From positions 1,860,001-1,924,000 of the forward strand of contig NZ_CP183332.1 in the NCBI RefSeq assembly GCF_048541825.1: DNA of 64,000 nucleotides, given 5' to 3'. Made by a program: the position numbers and the translations under genes. The stretch comes from Caulobacter sp048541825. GTDB lineage: Bacteria; Pseudomonadota; Alphaproteobacteria; Caulobacterales; Caulobacteraceae. This document shows, in pieces, positions 24,859 through 33,310 of the stretch (position 1 is the stretch's first letter; each line of letters opens with the position of its first letter). The notes below the pieces were generated by a model, which was not told where the DNA came from, ran no database searches, and worked only from the letters and a program-made list of their open reading frames with translations.

Positions 24859-24872
24859 TTGATCCCGATCAA
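24859..24872. promoter_or_regulatory. perfect FNR/FixK box upstream of the flavin monooxygenase
   Basis: TTGATCCCGATCAA is an exact TTGAT-N4-ATCAA palindrome, 112 bases before the start codon at 24984. If a transcript starts about 41 bases downstream of its centre (near 24907), activation in the FNR class II manner is possible. Confidence 0.6.
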
Positions 24873-24983
24873 ACCTCGCGGCAGCGTGTAGGTTTACTGC
24901 GTTCAGTTAGACGCCCGAAGAGGCGTCGACTTTGGCGAGGGCACGCGGCGGACCTCAACGTCCTCCGCCCAGGGAAGACGCGC

Positions 24984-26486
24984 ATGACGGACACCTCCAC
25001 GCTCGAGAGAGCGCCGCAACAGTCCTCGACCGAACATTTCGACGTGATCGTCGTCGGGGCCGGCATATCCGGGGTCGGTGGAGCCTACCATCTGACCAAG
25101 CAGCGCCCGGGCGCTCGTTTCGTGGTTCTGGAGGCCCTGGGTGACTTCGGGGGCACCTGGCGCAGCCATACCTATCCCGGCATCCGCTCCGACAGCGACC
25201 TCTACACCTTCGGCTACCGCTTCAAGCCCTGGGTCGGACCGCCGATCGCCAGCGCCGCCGAGATCCTTAAATATATGGGCGAGGTGATCGAGGACAACGA
25301 TCTGGCCCGCCACATCCGCTATGGCCACAAGATCACCCGCGCCAGCTGGTCCAGTCAGGACAAGCTGTGGACCTTGGAGGTCACCCGCAGCGACGGGGCG
25401 GTCCAGCGCTTCACCACCAACTTCCTGTGGATGTGCCAGGGCTACTATCGCCAACTGCAGGGCTACACGCCGCAGTGGCCCGGCATGAGCGACTACAAGG
25501 GCCAGATCATCCACCCGCAGGAATGGCCTGAGAACCTCGACTACAAGGGCAAGAAGGTCGTGGTCATCGGCTCGGGCGCTACCGCCGCGACCCTGGTGCC
25601 CGCCATCGCCGGGGACTGCGACCACGTTACCCTTCTGCAGCGCTCGCCCACCTATTTCGTGCCCGGACGCAACGAGAACGACCTGGCAAACACCCTGCGC
25701 GAACTGCAGATCGACGAGACCTGGATCCACGAGATCGTCCGTCGCAAGGCCCTGTTCGACCAGGAGATGTTCACCCATCGCGCCATCGCCGAGCCCGATG
25801 CCGTCAAGGCCGAACTGCTGGAGGGGGTAAAGGCCTTCCTCGGCGAGGACTTCGACATCGCCAAGCACTTCACGCCCAGCTATCGCCCCTGGCGCCAGCG
25901 GATCGCCTTCGTACCGGACGGCGACCTGTTCCAGGGCATTGCCTCGGGCAAGGCCTCGGTGGTCACCGACGAGATCGAGCGCTTCACCCCCACCGGACTG
26001 CTGCTGAAATCGGGCGAAACCCTCGACGCCGACATCATTGTCACCGCCACGGGCTTCAACCTGAACGTCCTGGGCGACATCGACTTCGTCGTCGACGGCA
26101 AGCCCCTGACCTTCGGCGACACCGTCACCTATCGCGGCATGATGTTTACCGGCGTGCCCAACATGGTCTGGGTTTTCGGCTATTTCCGCGCCAGCTGGAC
26201 CCTGCGCGCCGACCTGATCGCCGACTTTGTCTGCCGCCTGCTGGCCCACATGGACGAAAGGGGCGCAAAACAGATTGAGGTCGCCCTGCGGCCACAGGAC
26301 AAGGACATGCCCCTGTCGGGCTGGATCGATCCTGAGAACTTCAATCCGGGCTATCTGATGCGCGGCATGCACCTGCTGCCCAAGGCTGGCGACAAGCCCG
26401 AATGGCGCCACACCCAGGACTACTGGGCGGAAAAGGACGCGCTGCCAGCCATCGATCTGGACGAGGCCAGCTTCGTCTATTCCTGA
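24984..26486 (+). CDS. flavin-containing Baeyer-Villiger-type monooxygenase
   Basis: A 500-residue FAD/NADPH monooxygenase of the EthA-like group that inserts oxygen into ketones or oxidises thio-compounds. FAD-binding GAGISG is at residues 25-30, the family block GDFGGTWRSHTYPGIRSDSD follows, the Baeyer-Villiger fingerprint is present as GQIIHPQEWPE (G-x3-H-x3-W-P), and a second Rossmann motif reads VVIGSGATAAT. ATG 24984 has AGGGAAG upstream. Flanked by two DUF2147 genes. Substrate cannot be deduced. Upstream there is a perfect FNR/FixK box, unusual for an oxygen-consuming enzyme. Confidence 0.9.
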   Translation: MTDTSTLERAPQQSSTEHFDVIVVGAGISGVGGAYHLTKQRPGARFVVLEALGDFGGTWRSHTYPGIRSDSDLYTFGYRFKPWVGPPIASAAEILKYMGEVIEDNDLARHIRYGHKITRASWSSQDKLWTLEVTRSDGAVQRFTTNFLWMCQGYYRQLQGYTPQWPGMSDYKGQIIHPQEWPENLDYKGKKVVVIGSGATAATLVPAIAGDCDHVTLLQRSPTYFVPGRNENDLANTLRELQIDETWIHEIVRRKALFDQEMFTHRAIAEPDAVKAELLEGVKAFLGEDFDIAKHFTPSYRPWRQRIAFVPDGDLFQGIASGKASVVTDEIERFTPTGLLLKSGETLDADIIVTATGFNLNVLGDIDFVVDGKPLTFGDTVTYRGMMFTGVPNMVWVFGYFRASWTLRADLIADFVCRLLAHMDERGAKQIEVALRPQDKDMPLSGWIDPENFNPGYLMRGMHLLPKAGDKPEWRHTQDYWAEKDALPAIDLDEASFVYS

Positions 26487-26546
26487 GTCTCCGACATCGC
26501 GGCGACGGTCGGGCTAGTGCGCTCTGACCGTCGCCGGCGAAACCTG

Positions 26547-26555
26547 CTGTTACAC
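26547..26555 (+). promoter_or_regulatory. motif shared with the first DUF2147 promoter (copy 2)
   Basis: CTGTTACAC followed by GTCGTG, 86 bases before the second DUF2147 start; see the copy at 24232. Both genes also have TGGAGGCG close to the start codon. Confidence 0.4.
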
Positions 26556-26640
26556 GTCGTGACATCACGTGGGACGCGCGCCCACTTGCTAATGTCTCGA
26601 GCTGGCCCCAACTCTGCGGGTCGCTGGAGGCGCCGACTAG

Positions 26641-27090
26641 ATGCGTATCGTTAAACTTGCCATTGTTGCGGTCTCGGCGATCCTTGGCATGGCCGCGGTT
26701 TCGGCTCAGGCAGCCGACACGACGGGCACCTATGGCGTCTGGCGCAATCCCAAGAACAGCGTCCATCTCGAGATCAAGGACTGTGGTGAAACCGCCTGCG
26801 GCGTCGTGGTCTGGGCCAGCGAACGCGCCAAGGCGGACTCTCGCAAGGGCGGCTCGGCCAATCTGATCGGTCTGCGGCTTCTCCGCGACTTTGCCCCCGA
26901 CAAGAACGGCGCGTGGCGCGGCAAGGTCTTCGTCCCGGACCTGAACATGACCTTCTCGGGCGCCGCCGAGGTGCTGGACGCCAAGACCCTGCGCGCCAAG
27001 GGCTGCGTGCTAGGCGGCATTATCTGCAAGTCGCAGATCTGGACCCGGGTCGACGCGGCGTCGGTCATGGCGTCCTCCGTCACGCCCTAA
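26641..27090 (+). CDS. DUF2147 family secreted protein (paralogue 2)
   Basis: A 149-residue homologue of the protein at 24329. Signal peptide MRIVKLAIVAVSAILG ending near AQAADTT, then YGVWRNPKNSVHLEIKDC, TACGVVVWASERAKAD and the C-terminal LRAKGCVLGGIICKSQIWTR with the same four cysteines. GGAGG lies ten bases before the ATG. The two copies bracket the monooxygenase gene, pointing to a local duplication. Function unknown. Confidence 0.85.
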   Translation: MRIVKLAIVAVSAILGMAAVSAQAADTTGTYGVWRNPKNSVHLEIKDCGETACGVVVWASERAKADSRKGGSANLIGLRLLRDFAPDKNGAWRGKVFVPDLNMTFSGAAEVLDAKTLRAKGCVLGGIICKSQIWTRVDAASVMASSVTP

Positions 27091-27152
27091 GCGGCCCATT
27101 TAAGGATCGGGGCGCCTTGCCTCGCGCGCCCGACCGCGCGAAACCCTAGACC

Positions 27153-28154
27153 ATGACCACGCCTCCGCTCGCCCCCTACCCCGCCACCCGCCTGCGCCGC
27201 GTTCGCCAGGCCGACTGGACCCGCCGCCTGGTCCGCGAGACCGAGGTGCGGCCATCAGATCTGATCTGGTCGATGGTGGTGCATGAAGGCGAAGGCGTGA
27301 TCCCGGTCGCCTCCATGCCAGGCGTCGAGCGCCTGAGCGTAAAGGAAGCCGCCAAGGCCGCCGTTCGGGCCCGTGACCTGGGCATTCCGGCCATCGCCAT
27401 CTTCCCGCACATCGACGGGGCCCGGAAGGACGCGACCGGCTCGATCGCCGCCGATCCGAACGGCGTCATTCCCCGCGCCGTCAAAGCCATGAAGGACGCC
27501 GCCCCCGAGGTCGGCATCATGTGCGACGTGGCCCTGGACCCCTTCACCGACCACGGTCACGACGGCGTGGTCGAGGGCGGTCGGATCCTGAACGATCCCA
27601 CCATCGAGCGCCTGATCGAGCAGGGTCTGATGCAGGCGGAAGCGGGCGCAGACATCCTGGCGCCGTCCGACATGATGGACGGCCGTATCGGCGCCCTGCG
27701 CGCCGCCCTGGAGGGCGCAAACTTCCAGGACACACTGATCATGTCCTACGCCGCCAAATACGCCTCGGCCTTCTATGGCCCGTATCGCGACGCCATCGGC
27801 TCGGCCAAGCTGGCCGGCGGCCAGGGTGACAAAAAAACCTATCAGATGGACCCGGCCAACACCGAGGAAGCCATCCGCGAGGTCGCCCTCGACATCGCCG
27901 AGGGGGCCGACATGGTCATGGTCAAGCCGGGTATGCCGTATCTGGATATCCTGCGCCGCTTGGTCGACGAGTTCCGCATGCCCACCTACGCCTTCCAGGT
28001 GTCGGGCGAGTACGCGATGATCAAGGCCGCCGGCATGAACGGCTGGATCGACGAGGAACGCGCCGTCCTCGAAAGCCTGACCGCCTTCAAGCGGGCCGGC
28101 GCGGCCGGGATCATCAGCTATTTCGCGCCGTGGGCGGCGGAGAAGCTGGGGTAA
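27153..28154 (+). CDS. hemB: delta-aminolevulinic acid dehydratase (porphobilinogen synthase), Zn-independent type
   Basis: Condenses two 5-aminolevulinates to porphobilinogen, the step after HemA. 333 residues with the active-site lysines K202 (SYAAKYASAFYGP) and K258 (VMVKPGMPYLD). The metal-site region MCDVALDPFTDHGHDG has A127, D129 and D137 where zinc enzymes have three Cys, so this is the Mg/K-dependent class usual in alphaproteobacteria. Followed one base later by a NUDIX gene, probably cotranscribed. Confidence 0.97.
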   Translation: MTTPPLAPYPATRLRRVRQADWTRRLVRETEVRPSDLIWSMVVHEGEGVIPVASMPGVERLSVKEAAKAAVRARDLGIPAIAIFPHIDGARKDATGSIAADPNGVIPRAVKAMKDAAPEVGIMCDVALDPFTDHGHDGVVEGGRILNDPTIERLIEQGLMQAEAGADILAPSDMMDGRIGALRAALEGANFQDTLIMSYAAKYASAFYGPYRDAIGSAKLAGGQGDKKTYQMDPANTEEAIREVALDIAEGADMVMVKPGMPYLDILRRLVDEFRMPTYAFQVSGEYAMIKAAGMNGWIDEERAVLESLTAFKRAGAAGIISYFAPWAAEKLG

Positions 28155-28155
28155 G

Positions 28156-28539
28156 ATGACCACCAAGGTCATCGACATCGTCACCGCCGTCATCCGCGAC
28201 GACGCCGGCCGCATGCTGGTGGTCCGCAAGCACGGCACGGCGATCTTCATGAAGCCCGGCGGCAAGCGCGAGCCGGGCGAGAACGACCTGACGGCCCTGG
28301 CGCGCGAGCTCGAAGAGGAACTGGGCTGTCGGCTGGTCGAGGCTACGCTGCTGGGACGGTTCGAGGCGCCGGCCGCCAACGAACCGGACCATCTTGTTCG
28401 CGCGGCGACCTATCTGGCCAGGGTCGAGGGCGAGATCGGGGTGCGCGCCGAAATCGAGGAGATGGCCTGGATCGACGTCGCCGCGCCGGGCGACATCCGC
28501 CTGGCGCCCCTTATGCGCGTGGTTCTGGCGGCCCTCTAG
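28156..28539 (+). CDS. NUDIX hydrolase
   Basis: A 127-residue pyrophosphohydrolase. The Nudix box G-x5-E-x7-REL-x-EE-x-G is intact in GKREPGENDLTALARELEEELG, within a fold beginning VIDIVTAVIRDDAGRMLVVR. Substrate (modified nucleotide or sugar nucleotide) cannot be read. It starts one base after hemB, so it is probably its operon partner, and its last codons overlap the convergent TetR gene by four bases. Confidence 0.92.
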   Translation: MTTKVIDIVTAVIRDDAGRMLVVRKHGTAIFMKPGGKREPGENDLTALARELEEELGCRLVEATLLGRFEAPAANEPDHLVRAATYLARVEGEIGVRAEIEEMAWIDVAAPGDIRLAPLMRVVLAAL

Positions 28540-29150
28540 GCGCCGCGCGCCGCTGCGTCCAGTCGCGCCTGCAGGATGCCCAGGGCAACTTCCCGCGCCC
28601 GGCCCGGCGGCTTGCCCAGCAGCTCGCCCAGCGGCGCGCCGAACAGGCCGACCCCCAAGGCGTAGGTCACGCAGCCCAGGATGAAGTCGCCCATCACCTC
28701 GGCCGAGACGCCGTCGATCTGGCTGATGCGCGCATCGATCACCTCCTGAACCGCGCCCCGGACGCCGGTCATGCGAGACGCCTCGCCGGTCAGCGCCAGC
28801 CAGGCGGCCAAGCGCGCCGCGCCCTGGGCTTCAAAGGCGTCGAATAGAGCCAGCATGCCGGCGCCGGCAAAGGCCGCGCCCTGCCCCTCCGCCACGGTGA
28901 TGGACAGCACATCGTCGACCAGCTGACGGATCATCCGCTCCATCAGGGCGGTCTGCACGCCGTCAATCGAGCCGAAATGGTGCAGCACGGTGGCGTTGGC
29001 CACGCCGGCGCCCTTGGCCACCTCGACCAGCTTGAGATCCTGCGGTCCGGAAGCCAGCAGGATCGCCTCGGCGGCGGCCAGGATATTGTCGCGTGACGCC
29101 TCAGGCGAACGGCGGTGCCGGGTGCGGCAGTCAGAATGCGCTATTGACAT
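28536..29150 (-). CDS. TetR family transcriptional regulator
   Basis: A 204-residue repressor-type protein. The HTH lies at about residues 15-60: SRDNILAAAEAILLASGPQDLKL, then VEVAKGAGVANATVLHHFGS. The remainder is the helical ligand domain. ATG 29148-29150 is preferred to an upstream TTG. Divergently transcribed with the metal-dependent hydrolase gene 71 bases away, which is the likely target. The interval contains GACA-TTTT-TGTC, which overlaps the start codon and could be its operator. Confidence 0.88.
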   Translation of the reverse strand: MSIAHSDCRTRHRRSPEASRDNILAAAEAILLASGPQDLKLVEVAKGAGVANATVLHHFGSIDGVQTALMERMIRQLVDDVLSITVAEGQGAAFAGAGMLALFDAFEAQGAARLAAWLALTGEASRMTGVRGAVQEVIDARISQIDGVSAEVMGDFILGCVTYALGVGLFGAPLGELLGKPPGRAREVALGILQARLDAAARGA

Positions 29151-29157
29151 TTTTGTC
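29146..29157. promoter_or_regulatory. candidate TetR operator
   Basis: GACA (29146-29149), TTTT, TGTC (29154-29157), preceded by TT. This short dyad resembles TTGACA-type TetR operators and touches the regulator's own start codon. Short arms make this speculative. Confidence 0.25.
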
Positions 29158-29221
29158 GGTAAGGCCAATCTGCAACGAGGCTTGCAACGACAAGCCCTAT
29201 CCCGAGGCAGGATTGAACGCT

Positions 29222-30070
29222 ATGGCCACGCCACGCACCACACCCGAAGACGTCACCGTCACCCCGCGCGACCTGCATTTCGACACTCAAGCGGTCGGAA
29301 AGGGTGCCTGGCTGGGAGGCGATGTTGTGGGAACCGCAGTGTTCAACGCCCTCTCCCTGACCTTCCCCGATGGCGAGCGCCTGTTCATGGACGCTGTGCG
29401 CCACTATCGGCCCAAGCTGTCAGGTAAGCTGCTGGACGACGCCAAGGCCTTCATTACCCAGGAAGCCATCCACTCGCGCGAGCACGTAGCGATGAACGGC
29501 GGCCTGGACCGCAACCGCTATCCGGTGGCGGCGATTGAGGCCCAGGTGAAGGAGCGCACGGCCATGGTTCGCGGCCGCGGCCCGATGGCCATGCTGGGCG
29601 CGACCATCGCGCTGGAACACTTCACCTCGATGATGGCCGACTCGTTCATGCGCGAGGACGACCTGTTCAAGAACACTGATCCCGAAATGAAGCGCCTGTG
29701 GCAGTGGCATGCCCTGGAAGAGACCGAGCACAAGGCCGTGGCCTTCGACGTCTTCCAGGAAGTCACCAAGGGCTGGAAGCCGCTCGATCGTTACCGCCTG
29801 CGCGTCCGGGTGATGGTGCTGATCAGCATCATGTTCACCCGCAACATCACCATTTACGCCTCGGACCTGCTGGTCGCCGACGGCATGAAGCGCGGCGTCG
29901 CCCGCGCCAAGGTGCTGTGGTTCCTGTTCGGGACGCCCGGCCTCTTCCGCCGCTGCGCCAACGAATACTGGGCTTGGTATCGCCCAAGCTTCCATCCCTG
30001 GGACCACGACAACCGCGCGCGGTTGATGGGTTTGCGGGACCAATTCACGCCGGCCATGGCGGCGGAGTAG
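29222..30070 (+). CDS. predicted metal-dependent hydrolase (PF10118 family)
   Basis: A 282-residue protein of the PF10118 family, helical proteins with conserved His/Glu residues thought to bind a di-metal centre. Visible: ITQEAIHSREHVAMN, IALEHFTSMMADSF, WHALEETEHKAVAFDVF, a pattern of E/H residues reminiscent of ferritin-like carboxylate helices. The reaction is not established. It is divergent from a TetR regulator, which suggests inducible expression. ATG 29222; open frame upstream is not family-like. Confidence 0.82.
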   Translation: MATPRTTPEDVTVTPRDLHFDTQAVGKGAWLGGDVVGTAVFNALSLTFPDGERLFMDAVRHYRPKLSGKLLDDAKAFITQEAIHSREHVAMNGGLDRNRYPVAAIEAQVKERTAMVRGRGPMAMLGATIALEHFTSMMADSFMREDDLFKNTDPEMKRLWQWHALEETEHKAVAFDVFQEVTKGWKPLDRYRLRVRVMVLISIMFTRNITIYASDLLVADGMKRGVARAKVLWFLFGTPGLFRRCANEYWAWYRPSFHPWDHDNRARLMGLRDQFTPAMAAE

Positions 30071-30080
30071 TCGGCCAGCG

Positions 30081-30252
30081 CCGGAACGCCCCCTCCGTCA
30101 CGCTGCGTATTCGCAGCGCGCCACCTCCCCCGCACGCTTCGATACGGGGCAGGAGAAAAACAGCCGCACCCTCCTGCCCCGCTTGCGGGGGAGGAGGCGC
30201 GGCGCCGCCCTCAAGCAAAGATGGGAGGCGAGGTGACGGAGGGGGCGTTCCG
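30081..30252. repeat. extragenic inverted-repeat element
   Basis: A perfect 20-bp inverted repeat CGGAACGCCCCCTCCGTCAC (30081-30100) pairs with 30233-30252. Inside is a 10-bp hairpin GGGGCAGGAG (30146-30155) / CTCCTGCCCC (30171-30180). It fills the gap between two convergent genes and looks like one copy of a dispersed extragenic palindrome; no open frame of quality is inside. Confidence 0.75.
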
Positions 30253-30260
30253 GAGCTTGA

Positions 30261-31337
30261 CTACCGCTCCGTCGCCTTCAGGAACGCCGCCAGCCTGTCC
30301 TTCCAGAGCACCGCCCAGGTGTGGCTGCCGTGACCCTTGGTCTTCTCGCTGATCGGCAGCAGCACGAACGTCCCGTTCTTCAGCCGCCTGGCCTGAGCCT
30401 CGGCGATACCCAGCTCCGGCGGATTGATGAAGTCGTCGGCCGAGTTGATCCACAGCACCGGCGCGGTGATGGTCTCCAGCTTCGGCGACGGATCATAGGT
30501 GCGAGAGGCGCCGACGGCATAGATCAGGTCATTGGCGTCCAGCGGCGGCAGCCGGGCGGTGAAGTAGTCGTCCACGGCCTTGTCGGCGGCCTGCCGGGTC
30601 GGGCTGGCGATCTGGGCGGGCAGCGGCGAGAGGCCGGCCACCATCAGCAGACCCAGCGCCGTGCGCAGGCCCGCCTTGGGTTGGTCGACATAGTCCCCGC
30701 CCTTCCAGGCCGGATCCTGCTTGATCGCGTCGATCAGCAGCTTGCGCCACATGCGGTTGCGGCCCGCGATCTCGTTGGGCAGGCAGGCGAACGGGGCCAG
30801 GGCGTCGGCGAAATCAGGATAGGTCTCGCCCCAGACAAAGCCGTGCATGCAGCCCATCGACGTGCCCATCAGCAGGCGCAGGCGATCGACCTTCAGGCCC
30901 TTCGTCAGCAGCAGGTGCTGGGCGGCGACCATGTCGTCATAGTCGTACTGCGGAAAGCGCGCGTGCAGGCCGTCGCTGGGCTTGGACGACTTGCCGTGCC
31001 CGATGCCGTCCGGAAGGATCACATAGTATTTGGCTGGATCCAGCAGGCCGCCCGGGACCAGCAACTCGTCGGCGAACTGTGGGCTGAGGAACTGCTTGCC
31101 CGTGCCGCCGGTGCCATGCAGCACCATCACCGCATTGGTCACCCGGCCGCTTGCGTCCCGCGTGGGCTCGCCGAAGGTGGTGTAGTGCAGGCGCAGCTCC
31201 GGCAGCACCTCGCCCGAGCGAAACTTGAAGTCTCGCGTGACGAAGTCGCCCTCTTTGGGCGCGACGACCGGGGCGGCCATGGCGGCCAGAGCCAGGAGCG
31301 CGGCGAAGGCCGCCAGGGTGATCGCCAGCTTGCGCAT
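30261..31337 (-). CDS. exported alpha/beta hydrolase, homoserine O-acetyltransferase-like
   Basis: A 358-residue alpha/beta-fold protein related to MetX. The nucleophile motif GTSMGCMHGFVWGE is in place, with VMVLHGTGGTGKQF forming the oxyanion loop and a late Asp (WINSADDFINPPE) and His (KGHGSHTW). Unlike cytoplasmic MetX it begins with a hydrophobic signal segment (LAITLAAFAALLALAAMAAPV), so a methionine-biosynthesis role is doubtful; a periplasmic esterase or acyltransferase is more likely. Four bases after the HIBADH-family gene, likely the same transcript. Confidence 0.83.
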   Translation of the reverse strand: MRKLAITLAAFAALLALAAMAAPVVAPKEGDFVTRDFKFRSGEVLPELRLHYTTFGEPTRDASGRVTNAVMVLHGTGGTGKQFLSPQFADELLVPGGLLDPAKYYVILPDGIGHGKSSKPSDGLHARFPQYDYDDMVAAQHLLLTKGLKVDRLRLLMGTSMGCMHGFVWGETYPDFADALAPFACLPNEIAGRNRMWRKLLIDAIKQDPAWKGGDYVDQPKAGLRTALGLLMVAGLSPLPAQIASPTRQAADKAVDDYFTARLPPLDANDLIYAVGASRTYDPSPKLETITAPVLWINSADDFINPPELGIAEAQARRLKNGTFVLLPISEKTKGHGSHTWAVLWKDRLAAFLKATER

Positions 31338-31340
31338 GAG

Positions 31341-32195
31341 CTACGTCTCCAACCGTGCGACGAGGCTGGACGTATCCCAGCGATGGCCACCCATGGCCTG
31401 CACCTCGGCGTAGAACTGATCGATCATAGCGGTGCTCTCCAGGTTGGCGCCATTGCGACCGGCCTCCTCGAGCGCGATGCCCAGATCCTTGCGCATCCAG
31501 TCGACCGCGAAGCCGAAGTCGAACTTGCCCTGCGCCATCGTCGCCCAGCGGTTTTCCATCTGCCAGGATTGGGCCGCGCCCTTGGAGATCGCCGCCAGCA
31601 CGTCGTCGGTGGGCAGGCCGGCCCGCTTGGCGAAGTGCAGCGCCTCGGCCACGCCCTGGACCAGGCCGGCGATGGCGATCTGGTTGCACATCTTGGTCAG
31701 CTGTCCCGTACCCACCTCGCCCATGCGGCGGATGGCCTTGGCATAGGCGTTGATGACCGGCTCGATCCTGGCAAAGGCCGCCGCATCGCCGCCGGCCATG
31801 ATGGTCAGCTGACCATTCACGGCCCCGGCCTGGCCACCCGAAACCGGTGCGTCGATGAAGAAGCAGCCGCTCTGCGCAGCCAGGTCGGCCATCTCACGGG
31901 CCACGGTGGCCGAGGTGGTGGTGTGGTCGACGATCACCGCGCCCTTGGACATCGCAGGAAGCGCGCGCGCCACAACGCCGCGGACGTCGTCGTCATCGCC
32001 GACGCACAGGACGATCAGGTCGCAACCGGCGACGGTTTCCTCGACGGTCTCGAAGGCCGCGCCGCCGTGCTCGACCGCCCAGCGCCGGGCCTTTTCGGGG
32101 CTGCGATTGAAGACGGAAACCTCGTGGCCGGCGGCCTTCAGATGACCCGCCATCGGGTAGCCCATCACGCCCAGGCCGATAAACGCCGTCTTCAT
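31341..32195 (-). CDS. HIBADH-family NAD(P)-dependent oxidoreductase
   Basis: A 284-residue beta-hydroxyacid dehydrogenase. Motif GLGVMG near residues 7-12, DAPVSGGQAGAVNGQLTIMAGG and the catalytic Lys in GTGQLTKMCNQIAIAG. It is a second family member besides mmsB (19408), more similar to tartronate semialdehyde reductase/GlxR-type enzymes, but the substrate is not fixed by sequence. ATG 32193-32195 with AGGGAG eight bases upstream. Divergent from motB. Confidence 0.87.
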   Translation of the reverse strand: MKTAFIGLGVMGYPMAGHLKAAGHEVSVFNRSPEKARRWAVEHGGAAFETVEETVAGCDLIVLCVGDDDDVRGVVARALPAMSKGAVIVDHTTTSATVAREMADLAAQSGCFFIDAPVSGGQAGAVNGQLTIMAGGDAAAFARIEPVINAYAKAIRRMGEVGTGQLTKMCNQIAIAGLVQGVAEALHFAKRAGLPTDDVLAAISKGAAQSWQMENRWATMAQGKFDFGFAVDWMRKDLGIALEEAGRNGANLESTAMIDQFYAEVQAMGGHRWDTSSLVARLET

Positions 32196-32290
32196 GCCAA
32201 GCACTCCCTGTGGAGCCTGCGATTTCGCCCGCCAGCCTCCGCTTCGCAACCCCATCTTAACGTCCGCAGGGCAACTTCCGTTGAACAGGG

Positions 32291-32304
32291 TTAAGCAGGC
32301 TTAA
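32291..32304. promoter_or_regulatory. TTAA-containing palindrome directly before motB
   Basis: TTAAGC-AG-GCTTAA is a perfect 14-bp dyad ending five bases before the motB ATG. Two TTAA halves resemble a CtrA site (TTAA-N7-TTAA), but the spacing is six rather than seven. It occupies the place where a ribosome-binding site would be, and none is visible, so motB may be leaderless or the hairpin may control translation. Confidence 0.3.
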
Positions 32305-32309
32305 GCACG

Positions 32310-33209
32310 ATGGCCGTCAGCGGCGAACAGCCGATCATTATCAAGAAGGTCAAGAAGGTGGTCGGCGGCGGCCACCATGGCGGCGCGTGGAAAGTTGCCT
32401 ACGCCGATTTCGTGACCGCGATGATGGCCTTCTTCCTGCTGATGTGGCTGCTGAACTCAACAAGTCCCGAACAAAAACAAGGCATTGCCGACTATTTCGC
32501 CCCGGCAAGCATCTCTTCGACCACCAGTGGCTCGGGCGGCATCCTCGGCGGCACCTCGCTCGGCGACGACGGCGCCAAGGCAGAGGGCAAGCTGTCGGTC
32601 GTCCAGCAAATGGCGCCTGAAGCGCCCGATCAAACCGACAAGGAAGGCCAGAGCTCGACGACCGCCAGCCTCGATTCGGCCAGCGAAGAGGCTCTGCGCG
32701 ACGCCCTGGCCAAGAAGGAACAGGACAGCTTCGCCTCGGCGGCCCAGTCTCTGCGCCAGTCGTTGCAGGAAATGCCGGAGCTGGCCGAGCTGTCCAAGCA
32801 GATCATGATCGACCAGACCCCTGAGGGCATGCGGATCCAGTTGATCGACCAGGAAGGCCGCTCGATGTTCAAGGAGAACTCGAAGGAGCCCAACGACCGG
32901 GCCCGAATCCTGCTTCGCGCCGTGGCCAAGATCGTCAACCAGCTACCCAACCGGGTCACCGTTTCAGGCCACACCAGCGCCAACGCCCTGGGCCGCAAGA
33001 GCGACAGCGACTGGGCCCTCTCGGCCACCCGCGCCGACGCCGCGCGCCTGGTGCTGCGCAACGCCGGGGTCGGTGACGACCGTATCTACCAAGTCTCGGG
33101 CAAGGCCAATTCCGAACCTCTTTATGCCGACGACCCTACCCTGGCCGGCAATCGACGCATTTCGATCGTCTTGTTGCGCGAAAAGCCGGTGCTGCCCGAT
33201 GGCCTGTGA
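32310..33209 (+). CDS. motB: flagellar motor stator protein MotB
   Basis: Stator subunit that anchors the MotA/MotB proton channel to peptidoglycan. 299 residues: a single membrane helix VTAMMAFFLLMWLL preceded by the essential proton-carrying Asp (D33 in KVAYADFV), a plug/linker region, and a C-terminal OmpA-like peptidoglycan-binding domain (about 165-290) with VTVSGHTSAN, LSATRADAARLVL and AGNRRISIVL. No motA adjacent, as in Caulobacter where the two genes are separate. Upstream is a TTAA palindrome. Confidence 0.95.
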   Translation: MAVSGEQPIIIKKVKKVVGGGHHGGAWKVAYADFVTAMMAFFLLMWLLNSTSPEQKQGIADYFAPASISSTTSGSGGILGGTSLGDDGAKAEGKLSVVQQMAPEAPDQTDKEGQSSTTASLDSASEEALRDALAKKEQDSFASAAQSLRQSLQEMPELAELSKQIMIDQTPEGMRIQLIDQEGRSMFKENSKEPNDRARILLRAVAKIVNQLPNRVTVSGHTSANALGRKSDSDWALSATRADAARLVLRNAGVGDDRIYQVSGKANSEPLYADDPTLAGNRRISIVLLREKPVLPDGL

Positions 33210-33310
33210 CGGTAAGCCGCGCGAGGCTTCGGTGACGCTTGCGAAAACGGGCGGCATGCCGCCTAATCACATGACGGCCAAAGGCCGCTGAACAGGGGAC
33301 GGGCGCTTTC

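Noticed and set aside
30261..31337. Annotation as the methionine-pathway homoserine O-acetyltransferase MetX
   Set aside because: The protein has an N-terminal export signal, which does not fit a cytoplasmic biosynthetic enzyme; kept only as MetX-like.
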